Shown here: in pieces, positions 54,069 to 62,850 of the stretch
How positions within the stretch are numbered: position 1 is the stretch's first letter
How the letters are laid out: every line of letters begins with the position of its first letter
From: Nocardia higoensis
Lineage (GTDB): Bacteria > Actinomycetota > Actinomycetes > Mycobacteriales > Mycobacteriaceae
Assembly: GCF_015477835.1 (NCBI RefSeq)
Contig: NZ_JADLQN010000001.1
Span: 1,798,001 to 1,862,000 of the forward strand
Direction: 5' to 3'
Length of the DNA: 64,000 bases
Notes under the pieces: model-generated
The model's database searches: none
What the model saw: the letters and a program-made list of their open reading frames with translations, nothing else
Told to the model about the DNA's origin: nothing
Position numbers and translations under genes: made by a program

Positions 54069-54782
54069 CTAAGCGGTGGCGACCCTGTCGACCGCCGTGG
54101 CGAACAGCTCTTCCAGCGCCGCGTCGTCCTGCGGACCGTCGCCGAAGATCATGTAGGTGACCAGTACCCGCACATCGTCGATCTGCGCGACGTGCGTACG
54201 CATCCGCTGTGTCAGACCGACCCCGCCGACATCGGGCGCGACGACGCGTCGCAGCGACAGCGAGTCGTCGGCCTCCACGGCCGGGCCTGTGGCGAGCGTC
54301 GTCGTCACGGTGGTCGTCGGGCCTACGCCGCTCACGCGGATATCGCCGCAGCGACGCAACTGCTCGGCCAGCGACGACAGCGGGATCCTGGTGCGCACCA
54401 ACTCGACGGTGAGCGTCGCGCGATTCTCCTCGGAGGTGCCGACCGCCACCGCGGTGTGGTCGGGACCGTACTGCTGCTCCGGCGGCGCGCAGTCCGCCGG
54501 GTCCACCTGGGCACCGCGCGCGACTCCGTCGAGGTCGCCCGCGGCCTGGGCGGCAGCGTCCGGGGGCAGCACCACAGCGGGATAGCGGTCGGGGAATTGC
54601 GCGGGATCGGGCAACAAAGCGATCAGCGGGGCGTCGACGCGCTGACCGACCGTGGCGTGCTCGACGGTTACCGGCGCGCCGTCGATGGTGGATCCGCACC
54701 CCGTCAGCATCGCCACGCAGGCCGCGAGCGCCAGGACCGACGGCAGGCAACGACCACGCGGCCGACGATTGCGAAGCACCAT
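54069..54782 (-). CDS. putative lipoprotein
   Basis: 237 aa from ATG 54782. Signal peptide with arginines then PSVLALAACVAMLTGC; lipobox MLTGC, so an exported lipoprotein. The mature domain (DPADCAPPEQQYGPDHTAVAVG, RCGDIRVSGVGPTTTVTTTL, LVTYMIFGDG) has two Cys that may pair and resembles PknH-sensor or DUF5642-like extracellular domains only in general layout; I do not claim membership. It is transcribed toward the DUF4192 gene, 110 bp apart. Confidence 0.8.
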   Translation of the reverse strand: MVLRNRRPRGRCLPSVLALAACVAMLTGCGSTIDGAPVTVEHATVGQRVDAPLIALLPDPAQFPDRYPAVVLPPDAAAQAAGDLDGVARGAQVDPADCAPPEQQYGPDHTAVAVGTSEENRATLTVELVRTRIPLSSLAEQLRRCGDIRVSGVGPTTTVTTTLATGPAVEADDSLSLRRVVAPDVGGVGLTQRMRTHVAQIDDVRVLVTYMIFGDGPQDDAALEELFATAVDRVATA

Positions 54783-55102
54783 GATCACCTGCCCACTGTG
54801 CCGCACCCCCGCTCGACCCCGGTGATGCCACGCCGACCGGTGCGCTCGCCGGTAGCCGGCCCGCGGCGCGGGCGAGTTGCGCGCCGCGGCCTCGGTCCGG
54901 TATCCACCCCTGTCGAGGAGCCGGCGGGAATGCCCGACGCGGGGCGGACGTTGGTTTCTCCCAATGGGTCGCAGTCCCGATCGCGTTCGGTGCGTGTCGC
55001 CGTCATGAGGGACAATGGACACCGGTTCCCCGCCACGCCATCCGGGTACGGCAGGACCGCCCGGGTAACCGTGGTGAAGGAACGTGCAGGAAGGAGTACG
55101 CG

Positions 55103-56035
55103 ATGGATTACGAGTCGCGAATGTACGAACTGGAGTTTCCCGCTCCGCAGCTGTCGTCGGCCGACGGCTCGGGCCCGGTTCTCGTGCACGGGCTCGAAGG
55201 GTTCACCGACGCGGGCCATGCCGTGCGTCTGGCGACGACCCACCTGCGCGAGAGCCTGGAGAGCGAATTGGTCGCATCGTTCGACGTGGACGAGTTGCTC
55301 GACTACCGATCGCGCCGGCCGTTGATGACTTTCAAGAACGACCACTTCTCCGACTACGCCGAGCCGGAGCTGAACCTGTGGGCGCTGCGCGACACCGCGG
55401 GCACACCGTTCCTGCTGTTGTCCGGCCTGGAACCGGATCTGCGCTGGGAGAAGTTCACCACCGCCGTCCGGCTGCTCGCCGAGCAACTCGGGGTGCGCCG
55501 CAGCATCGGCCTGAGCGCGATCCCGATGGCCATCCCGCACACCCGCCCGCTGAGCGTCACCGCGCACGCCTCCGACAGCGCGTTGATCGGCGAGCACCAG
55601 CGCTGGCCGGGTGAATTGCAGGTGCCCGGTAGCGCGTCGTCGCTGCTGGAGTACCGGCTGGCCCAGCACGGGCACGAATCGCTCGGATTCTCCGTGCACG
55701 TTCCGCACTACCTGGCCCAGACCGCCTACCCGGCGGCGGCGCAGACCTTGCTGGAGAACGTCGCGGGCAACGCGGGCCTGGAGTTGCCGCTGGCCGCGCT
55801 GGGCGAATCCGCGGCTCGGGTGCTCGAGCAGGTCAACGAGCACATCGCGGGCAATCCCGAGGTGGAGACCGTGGTGCAGGCGCTCGAGCGTCAGTACGAC
55901 AGCTTTGTGACAGCCCAGGAGCGCCAGTCCAGCCTGCTGGCCGCCGATCAGGATCTGCCCAGCGGCGAGGAGCTGGGTGCGGAGTTCGAACGTTTTCTGG
56001 CCGAGCAGGCCGGTTACGACGGCGACGAGGACTGA
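55103..56035 (+). CDS. PAC2 family protein
   Basis: 310 aa, equivalent to Rv2714. PAC2 fold: VLVHGLEGFTDAGHAVRLATTHL, DVDELLDYRSRRPLMTF, LLLSGLEPDLRWEKF and LPMAIPHTRP-like SAIPMAIPHTRPLSVTAHA. Homologous to archaeal/eukaryal proteasome-assembly chaperones; Actinobacteria have a 20S proteasome, which makes an assembly role thinkable but unproven. Strong AGGAAGGAG Shine-Dalgarno. The DUF3516 helicase begins 17 bp after its stop, so they are co-transcribed. Confidence 0.9.
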   Translation: MDYESRMYELEFPAPQLSSADGSGPVLVHGLEGFTDAGHAVRLATTHLRESLESELVASFDVDELLDYRSRRPLMTFKNDHFSDYAEPELNLWALRDTAGTPFLLLSGLEPDLRWEKFTTAVRLLAEQLGVRRSIGLSAIPMAIPHTRPLSVTAHASDSALIGEHQRWPGELQVPGSASSLLEYRLAQHGHESLGFSVHVPHYLAQTAYPAAAQTLLENVAGNAGLELPLAALGESAARVLEQVNEHIAGNPEVETVVQALERQYDSFVTAQERQSSLLAADQDLPSGEELGAEFERFLAEQAGYDGDED

Positions 56036-56052
56036 TCCGTAAGCTGCTCGGA

Positions 56053-58560
56053 GTGGATCTGACCGAGCTGCTCGACATTCCAGGGACCGACGCCGACGCG
56101 CTGTACGAGTCGTTCGGCATGTGGGCCGCCGAGCAGGGCACGCCACTGTATCCGGCCCAGGACGAGGCGGTGCTCGAACTCGCCTCGGGGGCCAATGTCA
56201 TTTTGGCGACACCCACCGGTTCCGGTAAGTCCCTGGTCGCGGTCGCCGCCCACCTGTTCGCGCTCACCCAGGGCATCCGCAGCTATTACACCGCACCGAT
56301 CAAGGCGCTGGTGAGCGAGAAGTTCTTCGCGCTGTGCGAGGTGTTCGGCGCGGACAAGGTCGGCATGGTGACCGGTGACGCGTCGGTGAACGCCGACGCG
56401 CCGATCATCTGCGCGACCGCGGAGATCCTGGCGAACCTGGCGTTGCGGCAGGGGCCCGACGCGGAGGTCGGCCAGGTAGTCATGGACGAGTTCCATTTCT
56501 ACGCCGACCCGGATCGCGGTTGGGCTTGGCAGGTGCCGCTGCTGGAGTTGCCGCGTGCGCAGTTCCTGCTCATGTCGGCGACGCTCGGCACGGTCGATTT
56601 CTTCGCCCAGGATCTCCGGCGGCGCACCGGCCGGGAGACCGCGGTCGTGGCGGGCGCCGAACGCCCGGTACCGCTGAACTTCTCGTATGTGCGGACGCCG
56701 ATCACCGAGACCCTCGAGGAACTGGTCACCACCCACCAGGCTCCGGTCTACGTCGTGCACTTCACCCAAGCCGCCGCCCTGGAGCGAGCACAGGCGCTCA
56801 CCAGCGTCAATTTCGCGACCCGCGCCGAGAAGGACGCGATAGCGGCGGCCATCGGCGACTTCCGCTTCGCCGCCGGTTTCGGCAGAACGCTGTCGCGATT
56901 GATCCGCCACGGTATCGGCGTGCACCACGCGGGCATGTTGCCCAAGTACCGCAGGCTGGTGGAGAAGCTGGCCCAGGACGGGCTGTTGAAAGTGGTATGC
57001 GGCACCGACACGCTCGGCGTGGGCATCAATGTGCCGATCCGCACCGTGCTGCTGACCGGCCTGACGAAATACGACGGTGTGCGCACCCGCCGTCTGAACG
57101 CGCGCGAATTCCACCAGATCGCCGGGCGCGCGGGCCGCGCGGGTTACGACACCGTCGGGTCGGTCGTCGTGCAGGCTCCCGACCACGAGGTGGAGAACGC
57201 GCGTCTGCTGGCCAAGGCGGGCGACGACCCGAAGAAGCAGCGCAAGGTGCAGCGGCGTAAACCGCCGGAGGGATTCGTCTCCTGGAGCGAGGAGACCTTC
57301 GACCGGCTCGTGGCGGCGACCCCCGAGCCGATGGTGTCGCGCTTCAAGGTCACCAACGCCATGCTGCTGAACGTCATCGCCCGCCCCGGCAACTGCTTCC
57401 AGGCGATGCGCCATCTGCTCGAGGACAATCACGAACCGCGACCGGCCCAACGCCGACACATCGTGCGCGCGGTGCGCCTGTACCGCGCCCTGCGTGACGC
57501 CGGCGTGGTGCAGCAACTCGACGAACCCGACGCCCAGGGCCGCTACGCCCGGCTGACCGTGGACCTGCAGCGCGATTTCGCCTTGGACCAGCCGCTGTCC
57601 CCGTTCGCTCTGGCCGCCCTGGATCTGCTCGACAAGGACTCCCCCACCTACACCCTCGATGTCATCTCGCTGATCGAGTCGACGCTCGAGGACCCGCGCC
57701 AACTGGTGATGGCCCAACAGCACAAGGCACGCGGTGAAGCGGTGGCGGAGATGAAGGCGGACGGCATCGACTACGACGAGCGGATGGAACTGCTGGAAGA
57801 GGTGACCTGGCCCAAGCCGTTGGCCGAGCTGATCGAACCCGCCTACGAGACCTACCGCGCCGGGCACCCGTGGGTGTCGGAGTTCGCGCCCTCCCCGAAG
57901 TCGGTGGTGCGCGACATGATCGAACGCGCCATGACCTTCGCCGAGCTGATCTCCTACTACGAACTGGCCCGCTCCGAGGGAGTGGTGCTGCGCTACCTGG
58001 CCGACGCCTATCGCGCGCTGCGGCGCACCGTGCCCGAATCGGCGCGCACCGAAGAACTCGACGACATCGTCGAATGGCTCGGCGAACTCATCCGACAGGT
58101 GGATTCGAGCCTGCTCGACGAATGGGAACAGCTCACCAACCCCGGCGCCGAGGCCGACGCCGACCAGGTCGCCTTCGGCGCGGAGACCGTGCGCCCGATC
58201 ACCGCCAACGAGCGCTCCTTCCGGGTACTGGTGCGCAATGCGATGTTCCGGCGCGTGGAGCTGGCCGCGCGCAGGCGCTGGGACGAGCTGGAGGAGTTGG
58301 ACCGACGCGGCACCGGACCGGACTGGGAGAGTGCGCTGGAGCCGTACTTCGCCGAGTACGACAGCATCGGCACCGATCAGAACGCCCGCGGCCCGCGGCT
58401 CTTCCAGGTCGAACAGCGCCCCGGATTCTGGGATGTTCGCCAGACGATCGACGACCCGGCGGGCGATCACGGCTGGGCGGTGCGCGCGGTGGTGGATCTG
58501 GCAGCCTCGGACGCGGCGGGCGAGGTCGAGTTCGACGAGGTCACCGTAGTGGCGGGCTGA
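56053..58560 (+). CDS. DEAD/DEAH box (Ski2-like) helicase with C-terminal DUF3516
   Basis: 835 aa from GTG 56053. Helicase motifs: ILATPTGSGKSLVAVAA (Walker A), VVMDEFHFYADPDRGWAWQ (DEFH), LMSATLGTVDFF (III), VVCGTDTLGVGINVPIRTVL (V), REFHQIAGRAGRAGYD (VI). The C-terminal half is the DUF3516 domain. The long-form Ski2/HelY architecture suggests RNA processing or decay, although a DNA role is possible. Downstream of PAC2 by 17 bp on the same strand. Confidence 0.9.
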   Translation: MDLTELLDIPGTDADALYESFGMWAAEQGTPLYPAQDEAVLELASGANVILATPTGSGKSLVAVAAHLFALTQGIRSYYTAPIKALVSEKFFALCEVFGADKVGMVTGDASVNADAPIICATAEILANLALRQGPDAEVGQVVMDEFHFYADPDRGWAWQVPLLELPRAQFLLMSATLGTVDFFAQDLRRRTGRETAVVAGAERPVPLNFSYVRTPITETLEELVTTHQAPVYVVHFTQAAALERAQALTSVNFATRAEKDAIAAAIGDFRFAAGFGRTLSRLIRHGIGVHHAGMLPKYRRLVEKLAQDGLLKVVCGTDTLGVGINVPIRTVLLTGLTKYDGVRTRRLNAREFHQIAGRAGRAGYDTVGSVVVQAPDHEVENARLLAKAGDDPKKQRKVQRRKPPEGFVSWSEETFDRLVAATPEPMVSRFKVTNAMLLNVIARPGNCFQAMRHLLEDNHEPRPAQRRHIVRAVRLYRALRDAGVVQQLDEPDAQGRYARLTVDLQRDFALDQPLSPFALAALDLLDKDSPTYTLDVISLIESTLEDPRQLVMAQQHKARGEAVAEMKADGIDYDERMELLEEVTWPKPLAELIEPAYETYRAGHPWVSEFAPSPKSVVRDMIERAMTFAELISYYELARSEGVVLRYLADAYRALRRTVPESARTEELDDIVEWLGELIRQVDSSLLDEWEQLTNPGAEADADQVAFGAETVRPITANERSFRVLVRNAMFRRVELAARRRWDELEELDRRGTGPDWESALEPYFAEYDSIGTDQNARGPRLFQVEQRPGFWDVRQTIDDPAGDHGWAVRAVVDLAASDAAGEVEFDEVTVVAG

Positions 58561-58667
58561 CCGCGGAACCGGCCGCCACCGGGCGCGGACCGCAACCGCG
58601 ACGGCGCCGGCGAGCGGTTGCCACGGATTCGTTTCCCGGTCGTGGCCGCTGATACTCTCTGCGCTGC

Positions 58668-58695
58668 TGCCCACGCGAAAGTGCCCACGCGAAAG
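58668..58695 (+). repeat. 14-bp tandem direct repeat in the polyamine operon leader
   Basis: TGCCCACGCGAAAG occurs twice in perfect tandem, ending 7 nt before the decarboxylase ATG. A likely -10 (TACTCT, 58653-58658) places transcription start just before the repeat, so both copies would be in the mRNA leader; each copy ends in GAAAG, a weak Shine-Dalgarno. Confidence 0.7.
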
Positions 58696-58702
58696 ATCAA
58701 CT

Positions 58703-59818
58703 ATGCCCGAATCTCCGTACCTTGTCATCAACCCGGAGCGTGTCCGCCGGAATTTCCGCGCACTCGATGCCGCGGTCACCGGCCCTGCGGCCGGTGGCGC
58801 GCGTATCCGGTACGCGGTGAAGGCGAGCCCGGTGCCGGAGCTGATCCAGCTGTTGGACGACGAGGGCGCGGAATTCGACGTGGCGAGCATCGGCGAGATC
58901 GCACTGTGCCTCGGGCTCGGTGTGGCGGCGGACAAGCTCTGCTACGGCAATACGGTCAAGAAGGCCGCCGACATCGCCCGCGCGTACGCCGACGGGGTGC
59001 GACGCTTCGCCTTCGACACCGAGGAGGACCTGTCGCGCATCGCCGAACACGCGCCGGGTTCGCAGGTGGAGTGCCGTTTTCTGGCTTCGGCCCCGCAGTC
59101 ACGCACCCCCTTCGGCACCAAGTTCGGCTGCGCGCCCGAGGAAGCGCTGCGGTTGCTGGTGCGTGCCCGCGACCTCGGGCTCGCACCGGCCGGGCCGTAC
59201 TTCCACGTGGGCTCCCAGCAACTGGATCCGAACGCGTGGCGGATCGGCATCGAACAGGCCGGGCAGATCGCGAAAGCTCTGGCCGACAAAGAGATTCCGG
59301 TCACTTCGGTGAACATCGGCGGCGGGCTGCCGATCGCCTACGCCGACGCCGCGCCCGACCTCGGCGAGATCGCCGCCGTGATCACCGAGACCGCCCTGCG
59401 CTGCCTGCCCGCCGCCGCCACCCTCATCGTCGAGCCGGGGCGGGCGCTGGTCGGCAACGCGGGAACCATCCACGCCGAGGTCGTCGCGGTGCGCATCGCG
59501 CCGGACGGACGGCGCTGGGTCTATCTCGACATCGGCCGCTACAACGGCATGGCCGAGACGGAGAACGAGTACATCGCCTACCGCTTCGTCACCGAACGCG
59601 ACGGAGACCCCGTCGACGAGGCTGTGGTGGCCGGTCCTACCTGTGACGGCGACGATGTACTGTATCAACGCACGCGGGTCCTTCTGCCGACCACGTTGCG
59701 AGCCGGTGATCGCATCCAGATCCTCGACACCGGCGCATATACCGCGAGTTATTCGTCGGTGTCCTTCAATGGTTTTCCGCCCTTGACCGTTCATGTCTCG
59801 GGCGCTGAGCGAGAGTGA
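58703..59818 (+). CDS. ornithine/lysine-type decarboxylase (fold III PLP, alanine racemase-like)
   Basis: 371-aa PLP enzyme of the eukaryotic-ODC-like family. PLP-Lys40 in IRYAVKASPVPE; the phosphate-binding glycine loop is NIGGGLPIAY; the substrate site includes FHVGSQQLDP; EPGRALVGNAG is the PLP-phosphate segment; the catalytic Cys is in GPTCDGDDVLY; and the C-terminal GAYTASYSSVSFNGFPP carries the conserved Tyr. Makes putrescine (or cadaverine) for the next gene's aminopropyltransferase. The stop lies 8 bp before ATG 59827 (or overlaps a GTG at 59815 by 4 nt), so the two genes are coupled. Ornithine versus lysine specificity is not decided. Confidence 0.9.
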   Translation: MPESPYLVINPERVRRNFRALDAAVTGPAAGGARIRYAVKASPVPELIQLLDDEGAEFDVASIGEIALCLGLGVAADKLCYGNTVKKAADIARAYADGVRRFAFDTEEDLSRIAEHAPGSQVECRFLASAPQSRTPFGTKFGCAPEEALRLLVRARDLGLAPAGPYFHVGSQQLDPNAWRIGIEQAGQIAKALADKEIPVTSVNIGGGLPIAYADAAPDLGEIAAVITETALRCLPAAATLIVEPGRALVGNAGTIHAEVVAVRIAPDGRRWVYLDIGRYNGMAETENEYIAYRFVTERDGDPVDEAVVAGPTCDGDDVLYQRTRVLLPTTLRAGDRIQILDTGAYTASYSSVSFNGFPPLTVHVSGAERE

Positions 59819-59826
59819 GTTTGCCT

Positions 59827-61035
59827 ATGACGGCGGAATTCACCGGTTGGCATGTGCTGGCCGAGTTCGGTGGTGTCGACACAGACCTGTGCGACGATCT
59901 CGAACGACTCGAATCGGCGTTGCGTGAGTCTCTGATCGCGGCGGGCGTCACCATCTGCGATGTCGTACACAAGAAGTTCGAACCGCAGGGGGTGACCGTC
60001 CTCGCGCTGTTGTCGGAGTCCCACGCCTCGATTCACACCTATCCGGAGTCCGGCGAGATCTTCGTCGACGTCTTCACCTGCGGCAGCATCGGTGCGGGCG
60101 CGACGAAGGCCGTGGACCTGCTGCGAGACGCCTTGTCTCCCAAGGATGTCCGCATGCAGGTGATTCAACGCGGGCACGGCTCGCAGCGGATCGAGGAGCC
60201 GGTCGGCCCCGGCCTGACCCGGATCTGGGATCTGCACGAGGTGATCGTCGATACGCACACCCCGTTCCAGCACATGGTGATCGCGCGCACCGAGCAGGGC
60301 CTGAGCCTGTTCTCCGACGACGACCGGCAGTCCACCGAGTTCTCCCAGCTGACCTACCACGAGGCCATGATGGTTCCGGCCTTCGTGCTCGCGGAGAAGC
60401 TGGATTCGGTGCTGATCATCGGTTCGGGCGAGGGGGTGGCCAGTCAGATGTCGGTCGCGGCGGGGGCCACCCGCGTCGACCACGTCGACATCGACCAACT
60501 CGAGGTCGAGCTGTGCGCGCAGCACCTGCCCTACGGCTACACCAGCGACGAGCTGGCCGCCGCGGTGCGCGGCGAGGGTCCGATCACCGTGCACTACGCC
60601 GACGGCTGGGACTTCCTGCAGAAGGCGCAGCAGGCGGGCACTCGCTACGACGTCATCGTGATCGACCTGCCCGACGAACGGGTGGAGGACGCCCAGCACA
60701 ACCGTCTCTACGAGTCGGAGTTCCTGTCCCGCTGCAAGGCGCTGCTCGCTCCGGGCGGCGTGCTCAGCGCGCAGGCCGGGTGCGCGACGATGTGGCGCAA
60801 CGAGACCCTCAAGCGGTCCTGGCAGCGGTTCCACGAGCAGTTCGGCACCGTCGTGCACTACGGCAGTGACGAGCACGAGTGGTCGTTCCTGTTCGGCCTG
60901 GTGGACCGGATCGAAGATCCGGTGCCCGGCATGGTCGATCGCCTGGTCACCCTGCCCTACCGGCCGGAGACGGTCGACGCCCGCGCCCTGGTGCGCGGCG
61001 CGGTCGAGCCGCACGCATTGCGCGCGGGTAGCTGA
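59827..61035 (+). CDS. speDE: S-adenosylmethionine decarboxylase-aminopropyltransferase fusion (SpeD-SpeE)
   Basis: 402 aa from ATG 59827. Residues 1-125 form a class 1b AdoMet decarboxylase: the autocleaving Ser (pyruvoyl source) is Ser65 in LLSESHASIHTYPE, with His70 and Cys85 (DVFTCG) at the same spacing as Ser63/His68/Cys83 of the Thermotoga enzyme. Residues about 140-400 form a spermidine-synthase-like transferase: FQHMVIARTEQGLSLF, RQSTEFSQLTYHEAMM, IIGSGEGVASQMS, DHVDIDQLEVEL, YADGWDF and YDVIVIDLPDE. The glycine loop is GSGEGV, not the common GGGDGG. The single chain makes decarboxylated AdoMet and uses it on the diamine from the upstream decarboxylase. Confidence 0.9.
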   Translation: MTAEFTGWHVLAEFGGVDTDLCDDLERLESALRESLIAAGVTICDVVHKKFEPQGVTVLALLSESHASIHTYPESGEIFVDVFTCGSIGAGATKAVDLLRDALSPKDVRMQVIQRGHGSQRIEEPVGPGLTRIWDLHEVIVDTHTPFQHMVIARTEQGLSLFSDDDRQSTEFSQLTYHEAMMVPAFVLAEKLDSVLIIGSGEGVASQMSVAAGATRVDHVDIDQLEVELCAQHLPYGYTSDELAAAVRGEGPITVHYADGWDFLQKAQQAGTRYDVIVIDLPDERVEDAQHNRLYESEFLSRCKALLAPGGVLSAQAGCATMWRNETLKRSWQRFHEQFGTVVHYGSDEHEWSFLFGLVDRIEDPVPGMVDRLVTLPYRPETVDARALVRGAVEPHALRAGS

Positions 61036-61066
61036 ACCGCGATCCCGACCCGACGGCGTCGGACGG

Positions 61067-62038
61067 CTACAGCTGTCCGGCGCCGTCGGTATCCGCGTCG
61101 GCGGCCTCGCGCCCCTGCCACGGCGCTCCCGTCGGCCGGTGCGCCCGGATGATCTCGGCCAGATACTCGTAATCCCGCGCACGGACGCTCGAGGGCCGGA
61201 ACACCAGCCCGATCGTGCGTCCCGGCGGCGGTGCGGCAAACCGCGCGACTTCCAATGGGGCACGCCCGGTCTCGGTCGCGACGGCCATCTCGGGAATGAG
61301 GGTCACGCCGAGCCCGCCCGCCACGCACTGCACCACCGTCGCCAGCGAGGCGGCCCTCGTGTCGCCGACCGCCGGGGGCGGTTCCACCGACGAGGTGCGG
61401 CAAAGTTCGATCGTCTGGTCGCGTAGACAATGCCCTTCGTCGAGCAACAGCAGAGGAAGCCCGGCCAGCACGCCGGGAGCCAGGTCGCTCCGCCCGGCCA
61501 GCTCGTGACCGGACGGCGTGACCAGCACGAATTCTTCCGCGAACAAGGGGATTTCGGTCAGTCCCGGCCCGTCGCCGGGCAGCGCGAGTATGGCGACGTC
61601 GAGCACGCCGGTGCGCAGCCCCTCGAGCAGCCGGACGGTCTGGTCCTCGACGATCTGCGGCACCAGGGTGGGAAGCTGGTCGCGCAGCGGTCTGAGCAGT
61701 CCGGGCAGAATGTAGGGCGCCACGGTCGGGATGATGCCCATGCGCAGCGGCCCGCCGAGGGCGTCGCCGGTCGCCGAGGCGACGAAGCGGTCGGCGGCCT
61801 CGAGAGTCGCGAGCGCCTGGGGCAGCAACCGCATTCCGGCGGCGGTGACGAGCACCCGCCTGGTGCTCCTCTCGATCAACTGCAGCCCCAGTCCGCTCTC
61901 CAGCGCGGCGAGCCCCTGCGACAGTGTGGGTTGGCTCACACCCAAACGCGAAGCGGCCGTACCGAAATGGCGATGCTCGGCAATTGCCGCGAACGCACGC
62001 AGCTGTGACAGGGTGGGCTGATAAGTATGATCGGCCAT
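61067..62038 (-). CDS. oxyR: LysR-type peroxide sensor OxyR
   Basis: 323 aa from ATG 62038. N-terminal helix-turn-helix LRAFAAIAEHRHFGTAASRLGVSQPTLSQGLAALE; the regulatory domain holds the redox Cys pair in LLLLDEGHCLRDQTIELCRTSS, matching Cys199/Cys208 of E. coli OxyR. Intact and divergent from ahpC; in M. tuberculosis the oxyR at this type of locus is a pseudogene. The gene reads out toward speDE (convergent, 31 bp). Confidence 0.94.
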   Translation of the reverse strand: MADHTYQPTLSQLRAFAAIAEHRHFGTAASRLGVSQPTLSQGLAALESGLGLQLIERSTRRVLVTAAGMRLLPQALATLEAADRFVASATGDALGGPLRMGIIPTVAPYILPGLLRPLRDQLPTLVPQIVEDQTVRLLEGLRTGVLDVAILALPGDGPGLTEIPLFAEEFVLVTPSGHELAGRSDLAPGVLAGLPLLLLDEGHCLRDQTIELCRTSSVEPPPAVGDTRAASLATVVQCVAGGLGVTLIPEMAVATETGRAPLEVARFAAPPPGRTIGLVFRPSSVRARDYEYLAEIIRAHRPTGAPWQGREAADADTDGAGQL

Positions 62039-62140
62039 ACCTATCAGTCTAGTGCCACCAATCACCTTTACCTTTCGTAGGGTACTGGGCAAGATGAACC
62101 GCGAAGCGTGAATCCACCGAAACGAACGAGGAGAAACAGC

Positions 62141-62728
62141 ATGGCCCTGCTGACCATCGGCGACCAGTTCCCGGCGTACAACCTCACCGCGGTGATCGGC
62201 GGTGACCTGTCGAAGGTCGACGCTCAGCAGCCCGACGACTACTTCACCCAGGTCACCAGCGACGATCACGCGGGCAAGTGGCGCATCGTCTTCTTCTGGC
62301 CGAAGGACTTCACCTTCGTCTGCCCGACCGAGATCGCCGCCTTCGGCAAGCTGAACGACGAGTTCGCCGACCGCGACGCCCAGGTGCTCGGCGTCTCGGT
62401 CGACAACGAGTTCGTGCACTTCCAGTGGCGCGCACAGCACGAGGATCTCAAGACCCTGCCCTTCCCGATGCTGTCGGACCTCAAGCGTGAACTCGCCACG
62501 GCCACCGGTGTTCTCAATGCCGACGGCGTCGCCGACCGCGCGACCTTCATCGTCGACCCGAACAACGAGATCCAGTTCGTCTCGGTGACCGCGGGCTCCG
62601 TGGGCCGCAACGTCGACGAGGTGCTGCGCGTGCTCGACGCTCTGCAGTCCGACGAGCTGTGCGCCTGCAACTGGAAGAAGGGCGATCCGACCATCAACGC
62701 CGGCGAGCTGCTCTCCGCCAGCGTCTGA
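62141..62728 (+). CDS. ahpC: alkyl hydroperoxide reductase peroxiredoxin AhpC
   Basis: 195-aa 2-Cys peroxiredoxin. Peroxidatic Cys in WPKDFTFVCPTEIAAF; the resolving Cys region near the C terminus is DELCACNWKKGD, with an extra CxC as in mycobacterial AhpC. GAGGAG precedes the ATG. The 102-bp gap to oxyR should contain OxyR sites; a GATAGGTAT-like inverted segment beside the oxyR start is a candidate but not a clear match. It reduces H2O2, organic peroxides and peroxynitrite, with AhpD as partner. Confidence 0.96.
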   Translation: MALLTIGDQFPAYNLTAVIGGDLSKVDAQQPDDYFTQVTSDDHAGKWRIVFFWPKDFTFVCPTEIAAFGKLNDEFADRDAQVLGVSVDNEFVHFQWRAQHEDLKTLPFPMLSDLKRELATATGVLNADGVADRATFIVDPNNEIQFVSVTAGSVGRNVDEVLRVLDALQSDELCACNWKKGDPTINAGELLSASV

Positions 62729-62850
62729 GCGAACCGACCCCTCCCCTTCTCCGCTCCCCACTCGGGGAGCGGAACTTTCACCACTCCCCCGGGAGCTCCC
62801 TTCCCCCGCCGCCCGCCGGATGGCGGCCCACTGCGAAAGAGGTCATGTAG

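Noticed and set aside
53319..55325. 668-codon open frame on the plus strand opposite the DUF4192 and lipoprotein genes
   Set aside because: It is an Arg/Pro/Ala-rich antisense frame of high-GC DNA, with no domain, and covers two recognisable minus-strand genes and the start of PAC2.
56014..58935. 973-codon minus-strand frame opposite the DUF3516 helicase
   Set aside because: Shadow of the helicase; no recognisable motif, and it crosses into the decarboxylase gene.
62039..62140. A defined OxyR operator
   Set aside because: Only a weak GATAGGTAT-like inverted segment is visible; it is not good enough to place a site.
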